A stretch of 64,000 nucleotides of DNA, from the NCBI GenBank assembly GCA_026874595.1, contig CM049306.1, positions 104,669,142 to 104,733,141 on the forward strand. The letters run 5' to 3'. The notes beneath the pieces are model-generated. The model had not been told where the DNA came from. It did not search any database and saw only the letters and a list, made by a program, of their open reading frames with translations. The position numbers and the translations under genes were made by a program. The DNA is from Sipunculus nudus. Taxonomy: Eukaryota; Annelida; Sipuncula; Golfingiida; Sipunculidae. This document shows positions 1 to 8,651 of this stretch, piece after piece; positions within the stretch are counted from its first letter, which is position 1; every line of letters starts with the position of its first letter.

Positions 1-650
1 TGGCACAGGGCTCAAGTGTAGTGTGATTAACTCATGCTAGATGCTCACATGGTCAAGTTGGCACATGGCTCAAGTGTAGTGTGATTAATTCATGCTAGAT
101 GCTCACATGGTCAAGTTGGCACAGGACTCAAGTGTAGTGTGATTAGTTCATGCTAGATGCTCACATGGTCAAGATGGCACAGGGCTCAATTGTAGTGTGA
201 TTAGTTCATGCTAGATGCTCACATGGTCAAGATGGCACAGGGCTCAAGTGTAGTGTGATTAATTCATGCTAGATGCTCACATGGTCAAGTTGGCACAGGG
301 CTCAAGTGTAATGTGATTAGTTATGCTAGATGCTCACATGGTCAAGATGGCACAGGGCTCAAGTGTAGTGTGATTAGTTCATGCTAGATGCTCACATGGT
401 CAAGATGGCACAGGGCTCAAGTGTAGTGTGATTAGTTCATGCTAGATGCTCACATGGTCAAGTTGGCACAGGGCTCAAGTGTAGTGTGATTAATTCATGC
501 TAGATGCTCACATGGTCAGGTTGGCACATGGCTCAAGTGTAATCTGGTTAGTTTATGCTAGATGCTCACATGGTCAAGTTGGCACATGGCTCAAGTGTAA
601 TCTGATTAGTTTATGCCAGATGTTTTCATGGTCCAGCGGGCACTGGGCAC
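1..650. repeat. 58-bp tandem satellite, about 11 copies
   Basis: Head-to-tail units begin TGGCACAGGGCTCAAGTG and end ACATGGTCAAGT, with a period of 58 bases. The array runs off the left edge of the window, so its full length is unknown. Units differ by a few substitutions (ACAGGG/ACATGG, GTAGTGTG/GTAATCTG), and the last copies near 540-650 are the most diverged, as expected at an array edge. No open frame is sustained and there are no unique spacers, so it is neither a coding repeat nor a CRISPR array. Confidence 0.95.
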
Positions 651-1239
651 AAGGTATTGGTTTGAGGTGTTAAGCATTTGATTTACCTTTTGCCTGTTTG
701 TATGTTCATTAACTAGGCTTGGCCGGTTTATACAGTATGTTCGGCAAGTTATTGTAAGCTCATACTAGTCCTTGATGCTGTTGCAGTGCTGCTGATGTTT
801 AATTAGCTTATTTAATATTCTATTGAAAATTGGGTGAAATATGAATTTAAATGTAATAGACATTGTCGCACTGTAAACATACATCGTGGCGAGTATGTAC
901 ATAAGGCTTTTGGTACTATTCCTGAACTTGCTGGATATCAATATTGCTGATTTAAACTAAGTTACATTTGAATTGCGAGTGAAATTTCATTGATATTAAA
1001 GATTTTCTTTTGATTTAGTTTAATTTTTAATTAAGAACGAAATTTATATAAAAAGTTAATTACAGGAACAGGCTAGTTTCATCTACAGGGAATGGGTCGG
1101 GGTATTGTAGATGGGCCAGATGAGGGAGCATGCAAACATCCCGTTTTATAATACTCATAGAAATAGTAATAGTACCGGCAAAAGAAGCCATGTAATATAT
1201 TAATAGTTATAAATGAAAAGTTGATGTAATAGTATTAGT

Positions 1240-1425
1240 AATAGATAGACCCAGAGATATTAGTAATAGAATCCCTGTAATGAGACCAAACTCTGGCTTA
1301 AACACAAATTCCAATTTAAGCGAACGGCTTAATTTTTCGCACATTCATTGAAAATATAATATTCAGTAGTATATTTGGCCGCAACCAGAACTTATCCAGG
1401 GCGTCAATGTACTGATGCGTTTGTG
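1240..1425 (+). repeat. dispersed repeat, copy A
   Basis: This shares a run of matching segments with 3300-3475: a stretch of AGTAATAG-type repeats, GACCCAGAGATATTAG, a CCCTGTAATG motif, AAGCGAACGGCTT and TCCAGGGC. The two copies are in the same orientation about 2.06 kb apart and are clearly diverged. Between them lie a TIR element and a LINE endonuclease fragment. No family name can be given from sequence alone. Confidence 0.6.
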
Positions 1426-1849
1426 CTTGAGTTCCGTAGGTTGTAATTTTGGATTAACTCGACTCAATACATGTTTATGTCCAATGGCTCCCTATTGTAT
1501 AGTAAGATACAGTGATAGCACGTCTGACCCAGAGTTGGGAACTTCCTGAGTGACCCAAAGTGAAGAGTGGTCCACCCAGGCAGGGCTGCTTGCTGTAGCC
1601 TGTGCGCCCATCGCAACGTTATCATTTAACAGTTCACGTGTTGATATGTGTAGCATACTAGTATATGTAGCATTACCGTGCGCTTGAAATTGTGAGCTAC
1701 ACTCAAACAAGCTGAATTAAAAATAAATTAAATTGCATGACTATTTCTCTGCTACTTGTAAAATGATAATATATAGACATATAGAAATTTCAAAAAATGT
1801 GATACGACACTGATTGGACAATTTAAAACACTTCTCTTTAGATTATATA

Positions 1850-2278
1850 CTGTGGTTGGCTTCATATTCGCGAGGCAGAAATTTCGCGATTTCTCCATTT
1901 CAAATGTTTCGCGCGGGTTTCATTTTCGCGATCTCACCAGAACCTATATCAAATCTTTGATAAATCCATACCTGTGTGTATTATAAAATGAAAATAAGTC
2001 ATGAGTTCGTGATATTCTTCTCATACAACGATGGGCCCGTAGACACAGCACAGGTAGTTTAGTTCAAATTTAAGGTAACGTTTTCCCTATACCTGCATGG
2101 ATGTAACTTATTATAAAATTTCTTATTGTTCTGGCCTATTCCCATACAAGTATTGGCTACACTATTACGAAGGACACATTCAATTGGCCAATTATTCCTG
2201 AGGGCTTCATTTTCGCGATTATTTTCTATTCGCGAATATCGCGAAATTAAAACCCTCGCGAACAAAAGGCAACCAAAG
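1850..2278. mobile_element. MITE-like element with TCGCGA-rich inverted ends
   Basis: The left end CTGTGGTTGGCTTC...TTCGCGAGGC...AATTTCGCGAT matches the reverse complement of the right end, which carries ATCGCGAAATT...CTCGCGAA...CAACCAAAG. A TA dinucleotide sits directly outside each end, as for Tc1/mariner-type insertions. The element is about 430 bp and has no transposase frame, so it would be non-autonomous. The ends are full of the palindrome TCGCGA, unusual in this CpG-poor window. The superfamily is inferred only from the TA flanks. Confidence 0.75.
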
Positions 2279-2489
2279 TATATATATATATATATAATTA
2301 GTACCTAGTATATAATTAGAAAGAAAACTATTATAATTCATATTCCTCACTGCTCTCCCCAAGAGCTTTTCCATAGACATGCCGACAAATTAATATAAGC
2401 AAAATACATATTGTGCGGAAACACAAAACGAAGTAAATCGCGAAGACAATTGCATTCCCGTTGGTGTACTTCTATTAAAACTCTCGTAA

Positions 2490-3260
2490 AATGTATCAGT
2501 TAACGCCATGGCCTTACTATATTTCCCTTTAAATGTAAGAGGTTTTCCTTCAAAGTTCGATGAACTATCGCTTCTCCTTAAGGGTTTTTTTCCCGTTCAT
2601 GTTGTTTATTTCACGGAGACTTGGTTGGACGATAGCAATGAAATGCATGAGACAGAATTCCCGGAGTATACTCTCTACCGGAAAGAACGAAATCGGCAAG
2701 GAGTGGGAGTCCCTATTTATATGGAGGAGACCTGACAGTCTAACGTATGTCATTTTTTTCTCACGCTGATCTGGAAACAATGTGGAATCAAATTCAGTGG
2801 AACAGACGCTACACCTTAATATGATGAATATATAGGCCTCCTCATTACGATAAAAACATTTACAGTTGCTGTTTGAAAACAGTAGCCTGGCTAAGGCTAA
2901 ACGTGTTCTTACCGTAACTTTTTGCGATTACAATATTGGTTTTTATTCTCCCGGTACCTCAGAAAATATTGTATTGGAGAACATGGGATCACTGTACAAC
3001 CTTCATCAACTGATAACATCCCCAACTCGATTCACTGCAACAACAGCCAGTACGACTGCTTTAATATTTACAAATACACCAGGTATACACTCATCATCTG
3101 GCGTTATTCCGTGGTTTCTCGGCGACCACAGCATTATTTTTATTCGGTTTTCAGGAGACCGAGGCCCGAAAAGCGAAATCAAATTCGTTAGAATGCGATC
3201 CTTTAAGAATTTTTTTATCTCCTTGCTTTCAAATTGTAAAGGGTCAGGTGAGGGTATATG
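2490..3260 (+). pseudogene. decayed LINE endonuclease (APE-type) fragment
   Basis: The first frame (2508-2735) reads NVRGFPSKFDELSLLL followed by FTETWLDDS, the start of an apurinic-endonuclease-like domain of a CR1/Jockey-type non-LTR retrotransposon. A second frame (2866-3264) resembles the end of that domain: a degraded GDFN-like CDYNIGF, then LITSPTRFTATTASTTALIFTNTP and a GDHSIIF element resembling the usual SDH motif. Stops and a frame change between 2735 and 2866 show that it is dead. No reverse transcriptase follows, so only a piece of ORF2 is present. Clade assignment is inference from motif spacing. Confidence 0.75.
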
Positions 3261-3299
3261 CTAAAATCCATTACATATTATAGTAATTACATGTTATAG

Positions 3300-3475
3300 T
3301 TATAGACCCAGAGGTATTAGCAATTGTAATAGGACCCCTGTAATGGGGAATAAACCTTGGTATAAACATAAATCCTAATTTAAGCGAACGGCTTTATTCT
3401 TTGAATAGTTAAAGATCAGTATATTTGCACCTCGCCAGTCCTCCTAATCCAGGGCCTCTATGTACCATTATCTGA
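3300..3475 (+). repeat. dispersed repeat, copy B
   Basis: This is the partner of the segment at 1240-1425: GACCCAGAGGTATTAG, CCCCTGTAATGGGG, AAGCGAACGGCTTTA and TCCAGGGCCTC appear in the same order. It begins about 40 bp after the LINE fragment ends, so it could belong to the same composite insertion. The identity of the family is unknown. Confidence 0.6.
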
Positions 3476-3580
3476 CACGGACGATCAATCCCATTGTTTG
3501 GCTTGACGCTGCAGGATAACAAAATGAACACGCGGACCAGTCTAGTGGTTTCTCCCGATAAACATCTTCCCTGGTAACAC

Positions 3581-3775
3581 AGCCGCTTTCTCATTCACAA
3601 AAAACACGTGAATAAATTCACTTTCATGTTGATTGTTTAAGCCCGAGAGCCGCTTTCTCAATAACAAAATACGTAAAAAAATTCACATTCATGTTAATTG
3701 TTTATGCTTGAGAGCCGCTTTCTTACTTGAACATGTGAATAAATTCACTTTCATTTCAATTGTGTAAGCTTGAAC
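3581..3775. repeat. 65-67-bp tandem repeat, three copies
   Basis: Three units start with AGCCGCTTTCT at 3581, 3648 and 3713. Each continues into AATAAATTCACTTTCATG-like sequence and ends with TTGTTTAAGC-type sequence. The spacing is 67 then 65 bases. It is a local minisatellite with no coding potential seen. Confidence 0.8.
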
Positions 3776-4198
3776 CAAATGATATACGGAGTTTCAATTT
3801 AGTTCAGTTCAACAGTCAAATTGTAGTTTAAATATGGTCGGTTTAGAGCAAGACCCAGAGGGCGTCAGTCGGGGTTTGGTGGGGGTGAGGGGTGCATGGC
3901 GTGCAGAGGCGAAGGAAGTAAACCAGCAAGTATTGAGGGGGTTCACATTTCTGAGTATGATACGAACAATATTTATCTACAGTTGTAACCGGAGTTACAG
4001 ATTAGATCAGGAAAGTTGGTGTGCTGGGAGGTCATGCTGTTCGTGTATTTCACACGTCATCTTTCAATCTTGCCCATCGGCACATCATGCGCTATGTCAA
4101 TTTTGTAAGGTCTGCCCTGAAGGAAATTGTTAACATTATTTATTTCGTATTCCATTAAAAATTGAATACACACAAATGTTGAATTTTGCAATTTTTGA
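3776..4198. other. unassigned interval
   Basis: One frame of 99 codons (3834-4133) is open, but it shows no recognisable domain, no signal peptide and no convincing splice context. I see no supported gene or named repeat here. Confidence 0.4.
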
Positions 4199-4282
4199 CA
4201 GTGACGGATCCAGGAATTCGAGAACGTGCCATACTGGGTTGCGGTTGATGAGTATTATGTAATTACATGGGTATTTGTAAAT

Positions 4283-4330
4283 TATATATATGTTTGTATA
4301 TACATATATATACATATATATATATATTAA
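4283..4330. repeat. TA-rich microsatellite
   Basis: Runs of ATATAT and ATGTATATACATATATAT occur here. Simple sequence only. Confidence 0.85.
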
Positions 4331-4659
4331 AGTTTATGAAAAGTAATTTTTAAATATGTTATATTAACAGGACATTTTGAGGCATTATTCACAAAAAAAT
4401 GAGGATTTCCTGTTCCTCAGCTACTGTTCTCTTGAATGACTTAACAAAATGTAGTCAAACTTTAGAAGGGTTCATTATTTAATATTTATATTTCTTCAAT
4501 TTTAGGATGTAAACTTTCAGTCGTTTGCAACATGTTGATGCCAATGGTGAAAATGCTATTCCATGTTTAGAACTTGCAAAATATCATCTTTCAAACTTAA
4601 TGCCCGGGGTAAAATAATTGATATGCTAAAGTCTTAAATTAAACTTTGCATTTTCCGGC

Positions 4660-4885
4660 TTCTGCATGTGTGGTTTAGGCAGCGCACTTACTCGGACAGC
4701 AGAGTACCGGTATCAGCAGAGGAGCCACGAGACTCTTCACGGTTAACTCCGACCCCTCCCTAGCGCACTGCAGGTTAACAGGAAGGCCATGTCTCACTCA
4801 TAGAAAATTGCGATTTGGGGGTTACCTCAGTGATATGACCCAGTATACTGTATAATAACAAAATGACTCCCTCTCTCATAATAGA
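4660..4885 (+). mobile_element. SINE copy with diverged tRNA-like head
   Basis: The body matches the better copy at 5791-6080 in order: TCAGCAGAG, a TCTTCAC/TTTTTCAC block, CTGCAGGTTAACA, GCGATTTGGGGGT and GTGATATGACCCAGTA. The 5' part is degraded and no clean A box is visible, while the body is well matched. This makes it an old copy of the same tRNA-derived SINE family. Confidence 0.6.
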
Positions 4886-5790
4886 AATCTTGGAATGTTG
4901 CCTTAACGAAGCAAATCACACAGCTGTTCATTAATATCCTCAACTTATGAATAACTTATTAATCTGATTGCAAATGAATAAAAAAGAAAAATAAAAAATG
5001 TAAATCAATCACGAATAAATGGTGATTATGAAGAAAAAATTTGCTGACGTTGCCTTAATGGCAGAAACTGCAAGTATAAAATGGCATTCGTCTCGAAGCT
5101 CTGTCGTTTCATTGATCGGGTTCGGTTCTCGATTGGCATGGCTGGGTCTCCGCTGCTGGGATCGGTGGAGGGAATGTATGCTGCTTTTTCCTTTGTGGCG
5201 GTACCATGGGTGTTGTGGCTTTCCTGAAAAGTCATCGGTACGGGTAAAAACGGTGGCGGTCTCTCGCGGCTTCCTGCTCGTCTTGGCGGCATCACGTCTA
5301 TAATCTCTCAAAATTATGCTTAGAGCGCACAGGGCTGATGTCTTGACCACAGCAAACTGTAGCTGCTCGACAAAGCGAAAAACATCTTCAGCCAGTCAGA
5401 CGAATAAATGGGAAAAGAAATAGATCCGCCACTGTAATTTGCGAAATAACAAAGATTTTACAGGGGCGGATCAAGGATTTACGCCGCTGTCGTTGCAACT
5501 TGGTACAGATAAAATGCAAATAATGATATACGCCGGACACATATTTAAAGAAAAATTAGCATTATTTTCGAAATGACAATGATACCTGACGACAATTTGA
5601 CATAGAGAGCTGTAATGGACCGCATATATACCTCTTTGTTAAACCAGAACCTGAATAGATGTATTACTATGAATCTGAACAGATTTTGGTGTTTGATGAT
5701 TTCTCATTTGTTAGTACAAGACCAAATTGAAAACAATGCGTAGAAATCGAAACCTCTCTGATAACAATTTCAACTTTTGTTACAGGTGAC

Positions 5791-6080
5791 CGGCTTCTGT
5801 GGCTCAGGGGTAGAGTACAGGACTCAAAGCCGGGGGATCGTGAGTTCGAATCTCAGCAGAGACGGTGAGATTTTTCACTGTCGGGCCTCACCCAGGGCGA
5901 GTGCTCTGCAGGATCAATGGGTAGGCTATGCTTTACGGCCGTTTTTCACTAACAAACGAATGCGCTTTTCGGGGGTCCCTCTGTGGTATGACCCAGCAAA
6001 GGGAATGATTACGAACCCAACAGCAAAGGGAACGATTACGTACCAAAGGCCCGCAGGTACAGTAGTCACCGGGTCTGGTT
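5791..6080 (+). mobile_element. tRNA-derived SINE
   Basis: The head keeps an internal Pol III promoter: an A box TGGCTCAGGGG at 5800-5810 and a B box GTTCGAATC at about 5844-5852, spaced as in a tRNA. It then runs into a non-tRNA body that also occurs at 4660-4885 and, in reverse, at 47480-47670. A functional tRNA is unlikely because the acceptor and anticodon stems do not close cleanly and the similarity continues about 200 bp past the tRNA end. Confidence 0.8.
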
Positions 6081-6089
6081 GACGCCAGG

Positions 6090-7080
6090 ATATAAAATGA
6101 GAGGAAGCGTGTGATACTGCCCTGTCAACCGGAATGAAATGGTATTCTACAGATGTACATATACAAAATTAAGTTACCTCCACCAACAATTTACAAACGC
6201 TTTAGGTTTAGGCAGGAAGGCAAAATACAATGGGTTTGAATATCAGTGTTCATGATAATTTAATCAGATAGGGTCAAATGGACAGAGAATGAAAAAAATG
6301 TATTAAGCATAAAAGTATATATGTATATATCTATTTATCTATATATATTTTACCCCCAAAGAGGTCATTTTGAAGAACATTCTTTTTAAATCTGACAAAC
6401 TAATCATTTAAGAGCGTTTACACCCCCATAAGTTATAAAAGACATTTAGGTGTACAGCAGTTAAACTTGGTATCATAGCTATATAGGTATGACAGTAGTG
6501 CATAACCCTGGCTGTTATTACATGTGGTCATACAGCTATCAGCCTTCCTTAAAAATTCATGTGACACACACACACATGCATATATATAACATACTGAAGA
6601 AAAACAACTCTGTAAATTCACTACAGACTGTTTCACTGGACGGGACCCGATCCTCCAGTAAATGTTGTTAGAATGAAGCTTACGGTATGGTTTGAAAAGC
6701 CGAGACTTTACGAGATTACGAGATTATGCTGTGTGCGTACTGGAGAGGACAAGTAAAAGACTGACACTGATACTATTGTCCTCGGGGAGGGCACAATAGG
6801 ATTAGTTGGGGTACACGTGCAATGCTGGAACATATCAGGGGAAAGAGGTTTGTTGTTGTTTATTTATTATTTATTAAAAAGATACTTTTACCAGGATGCC
6901 CATTCATCATAGGATGCTGATTTTTAATAGTGCCCTGGGTACAGTGAATATTTCAGTTGTATACACATATGATATAAAAATATACACGATATAAAAGGCA
7001 TATGCACTACACTCATACCTAGTGGACTCGTCTCGACAAATTCCCCATGGGGAAGTGGCAACGCCCTGTCCCTTAACACT
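6090..7080. other. intergenic, no gene seen
   Basis: AT-rich sequence with short TA and CA runs (6310-6350, 6563-6590). Open frames of 60-107 codons overlap on both strands without domain or splice support. I see nothing to annotate. Confidence 0.4.
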
Positions 7081-7082
7081 GC

Positions 7083-7127
<45 letters not shown>
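7083..7127. repeat. TA microsatellite
   Basis: Nearly uninterrupted (TA)n with one AAAT interruption. Confidence 0.95.
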
Positions 7128-7130
<3 letters not shown>

Positions 7131-7259
7131 CGGCGGGTGCCACGTCTGTACAGGACGTGCGATGTGCTCCCCCCGCATGATAAGATATCATTGTTCCTGG
7201 AACTGTAAAACTTCCTGATCGTGACATCACGTGCGTACCTGATCACGTGATCAGTAATT

Positions 7260-7333
7260 AGAATAAATTCATCAGTGTTTCCTGGATGACTTCACACTCT
7301 GCCGCATGTCCGCCTAACTCAAAGCGTAACAAG
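7260..7333 (+). other. candidate 5' untranslated exon of gene 1
   Basis: A strong splice donor, AACAAG|GTAAGTG, ends at 7333. The first coding exon of gene 1 is preceded by a pyrimidine tract and CAG acceptor at 8564-8566, so an upstream non-coding exon must exist if that acceptor is used. This donor is the best one seen in the preceding 1.3 kb. The left border shown is arbitrary and no promoter element was identified. Confidence 0.25.
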
Positions 7334-7514
7334 GTAAGTGTACAAGTAAACTTGTATTAGCCAGCAAGAACCTTCAAGTGGTCTCAGAGGGATTTTAAAC
7401 AAATAGCCTGGTCTCTTCGACGGAACAACCATTTGGTTGTCTCGTTATATTCCAAACGTCTAGTATATATTATCAATTACTTTGTATTTTACGACAATTT
7501 TAAGCTTTATTGCA

Positions 7515-7710
7515 AATATTGGCCGATAAAAAGCCTGGGTAATAGAAACACTATTGTACTTATTCACTTGCCGTATAATGATGTAATTCATATGGTATTA
7601 TAAGAAAGCACAATATTGGCCGATAAAAAGCCTGGGTAATAGAAACACTATTGTACTTATTCACTTGCCGTATAATGATGTAATTCATATGGTATTATAA
7701 GAAAGCACAA
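7515..7710. repeat. perfect 97-bp tandem duplication
   Basis: Bases 7515-7611 recur at 7612-7708 with no difference that I can see, starting AATATTGGCCGATAAAAAGC and ending GAAAGCAC. The lack of divergence beside much older repeats points to a very recent duplication or an assembly artefact. Confidence 0.95.
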
Positions 7711-8394
7711 GAAAATATATGCATCTTGTGTATCCATTTTTAACTGACAGTCCATGTACTACTTGTGTTTCATTATGAGAGACCGTTATTTACCTCAGGT
7801 ACAAACCGAATTAGTGTATAACCTATTGTTTTTATAAATACATTCTCCTGTTCTACATTATAATAAATTAAAACAAGGAAATTTTACAGCTAACAAGCGC
7901 AAAGATTAGTAATTTTTCATTAGCTGTTGGTTTTGCACAGTTGGTGTTGGCTCTGTTCTCTATCTTCTGCATTGTATATAACCATGGATACCAATGATTC
8001 ACCAGTTCTTACAAACAGGTCGTCACTTGGTGATCAAGTTTGCTAAGTATCAAGGTATTACTTCCATGGTAACGCTTACATGTTGACCACATTCAATTAA
8101 GAATTATTATTTCAAATTAAGATTATTTCAAATTAAACGAAAGTAAGCTGGAACTTTCATAGTTGAAAATATGAAACAAACATATTAAAATAATCCCTAG
8201 TCATGAAATTATCAAGAAAAGTTATTGCTAAATGATAATTTAGAATACTTAATGATCCCCAAAAGTTGGTTTCAAATCAAAAGTACTAGGAAAGGCAATT
8301 ATAGTAACTAAGCTAATAATTAAGCTTAATCACAATAAGCTTGCATGGTCTGGTTTTACAGGCACTAATAATTAACCGTATATAAGATCATTGA
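7711..8394. other. intergenic, no gene seen
   Basis: AT-rich sequence without a sustained frame, recognisable repeat or RNA gene. It may hold the gene 1 promoter or lie in a 5' UTR intron. Confidence 0.4.
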
Positions 8395-8407
8395 CATATA
8401 TAAATTT

Positions 8408-8440
<33 letters not shown>

Positions 8441-8459
8441 CAATATATATATATATATA

Positions 8460-8497
<38 letters not shown>

Positions 8498-8502
8498 TTA
8501 TA
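8395..8502. repeat. TA-rich microsatellite
   Basis: Long TA runs are interrupted by AAAT, CAA and TTTA. It lies about 90 bases upstream of the gene 1 initiation codon exon. Confidence 0.9.
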
Positions 8503-8587
8503 AAACACGTTATATATTTTAACACGTTGTAACATTATTTATGGGTTTTTTTCTGTTCACAAGCAGGATTAAGCCACCCTGGTCACC

Positions 8588-8651
8588 ATGCGGTTTGTGC
8601 TGACGCTCCTTCCACTACTTGTGTACGGGATCTGTCAGGTCCACGGCTCCG
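8588..8651 (+). CDS. gene 1 exon 1, signal peptide
   Basis: This encodes 21 residues plus one base. The start is MRFVLTLLPLLVYGI, a short basic n-region and a Leu-rich core, followed by CQVHGS as a plausible cleavage region. The donor is CCG|GTAAGT. The ATG is in CACCATGC context. An acceptor (TTCTGTTCACAAGCAG) ends at 8566, so about 21 bases of leader precede the ATG in this exon. Confidence 0.85.

Larger units (their letters stand above)
4199..5434. mobile_element. possible hAT-like non-autonomous element
   Basis: The left end CAGTGACGGATCCAGG and the reverse complement of the right end, CAGTGGCGGATCTA, match over about 13 bases and resemble the CAGTGGCGGATC ends of many hAT elements. An eight-base target duplication is not evident, and the interior has no transposase. 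It holds an AT microsatellite (4283-4330), a SINE copy (4665-4885) and an overlapping pair of unrecognised frames near 5009-5350. A second end-like motif, CAGGGGCGGATCAAGG, follows at 5461, so the true borders may differ. Confidence 0.35.

Noticed and set aside
3834-4133. 99-codon + frame
   Set aside because: Length is unremarkable for this interval; no signal peptide, domain or splice signals support it.
5009-5350. Overlapping frames of 94 and 113 codons on opposite strands
   Set aside because: Neither shows a domain or splice context, and both sit between hAT-like ends with a SINE nearby, so a mobile-element interior is more likely.
5791-5860. Functional tRNA gene
   Set aside because: A and B boxes are present, but the stems do not close properly and the homology continues into a SINE body shared with two other copies.
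6907-7230. 107-codon minus-strand frame with a long Ile-Tyr run
   Set aside because: The Ile-Tyr run is translated TA microsatellite; the flanks have no domain.
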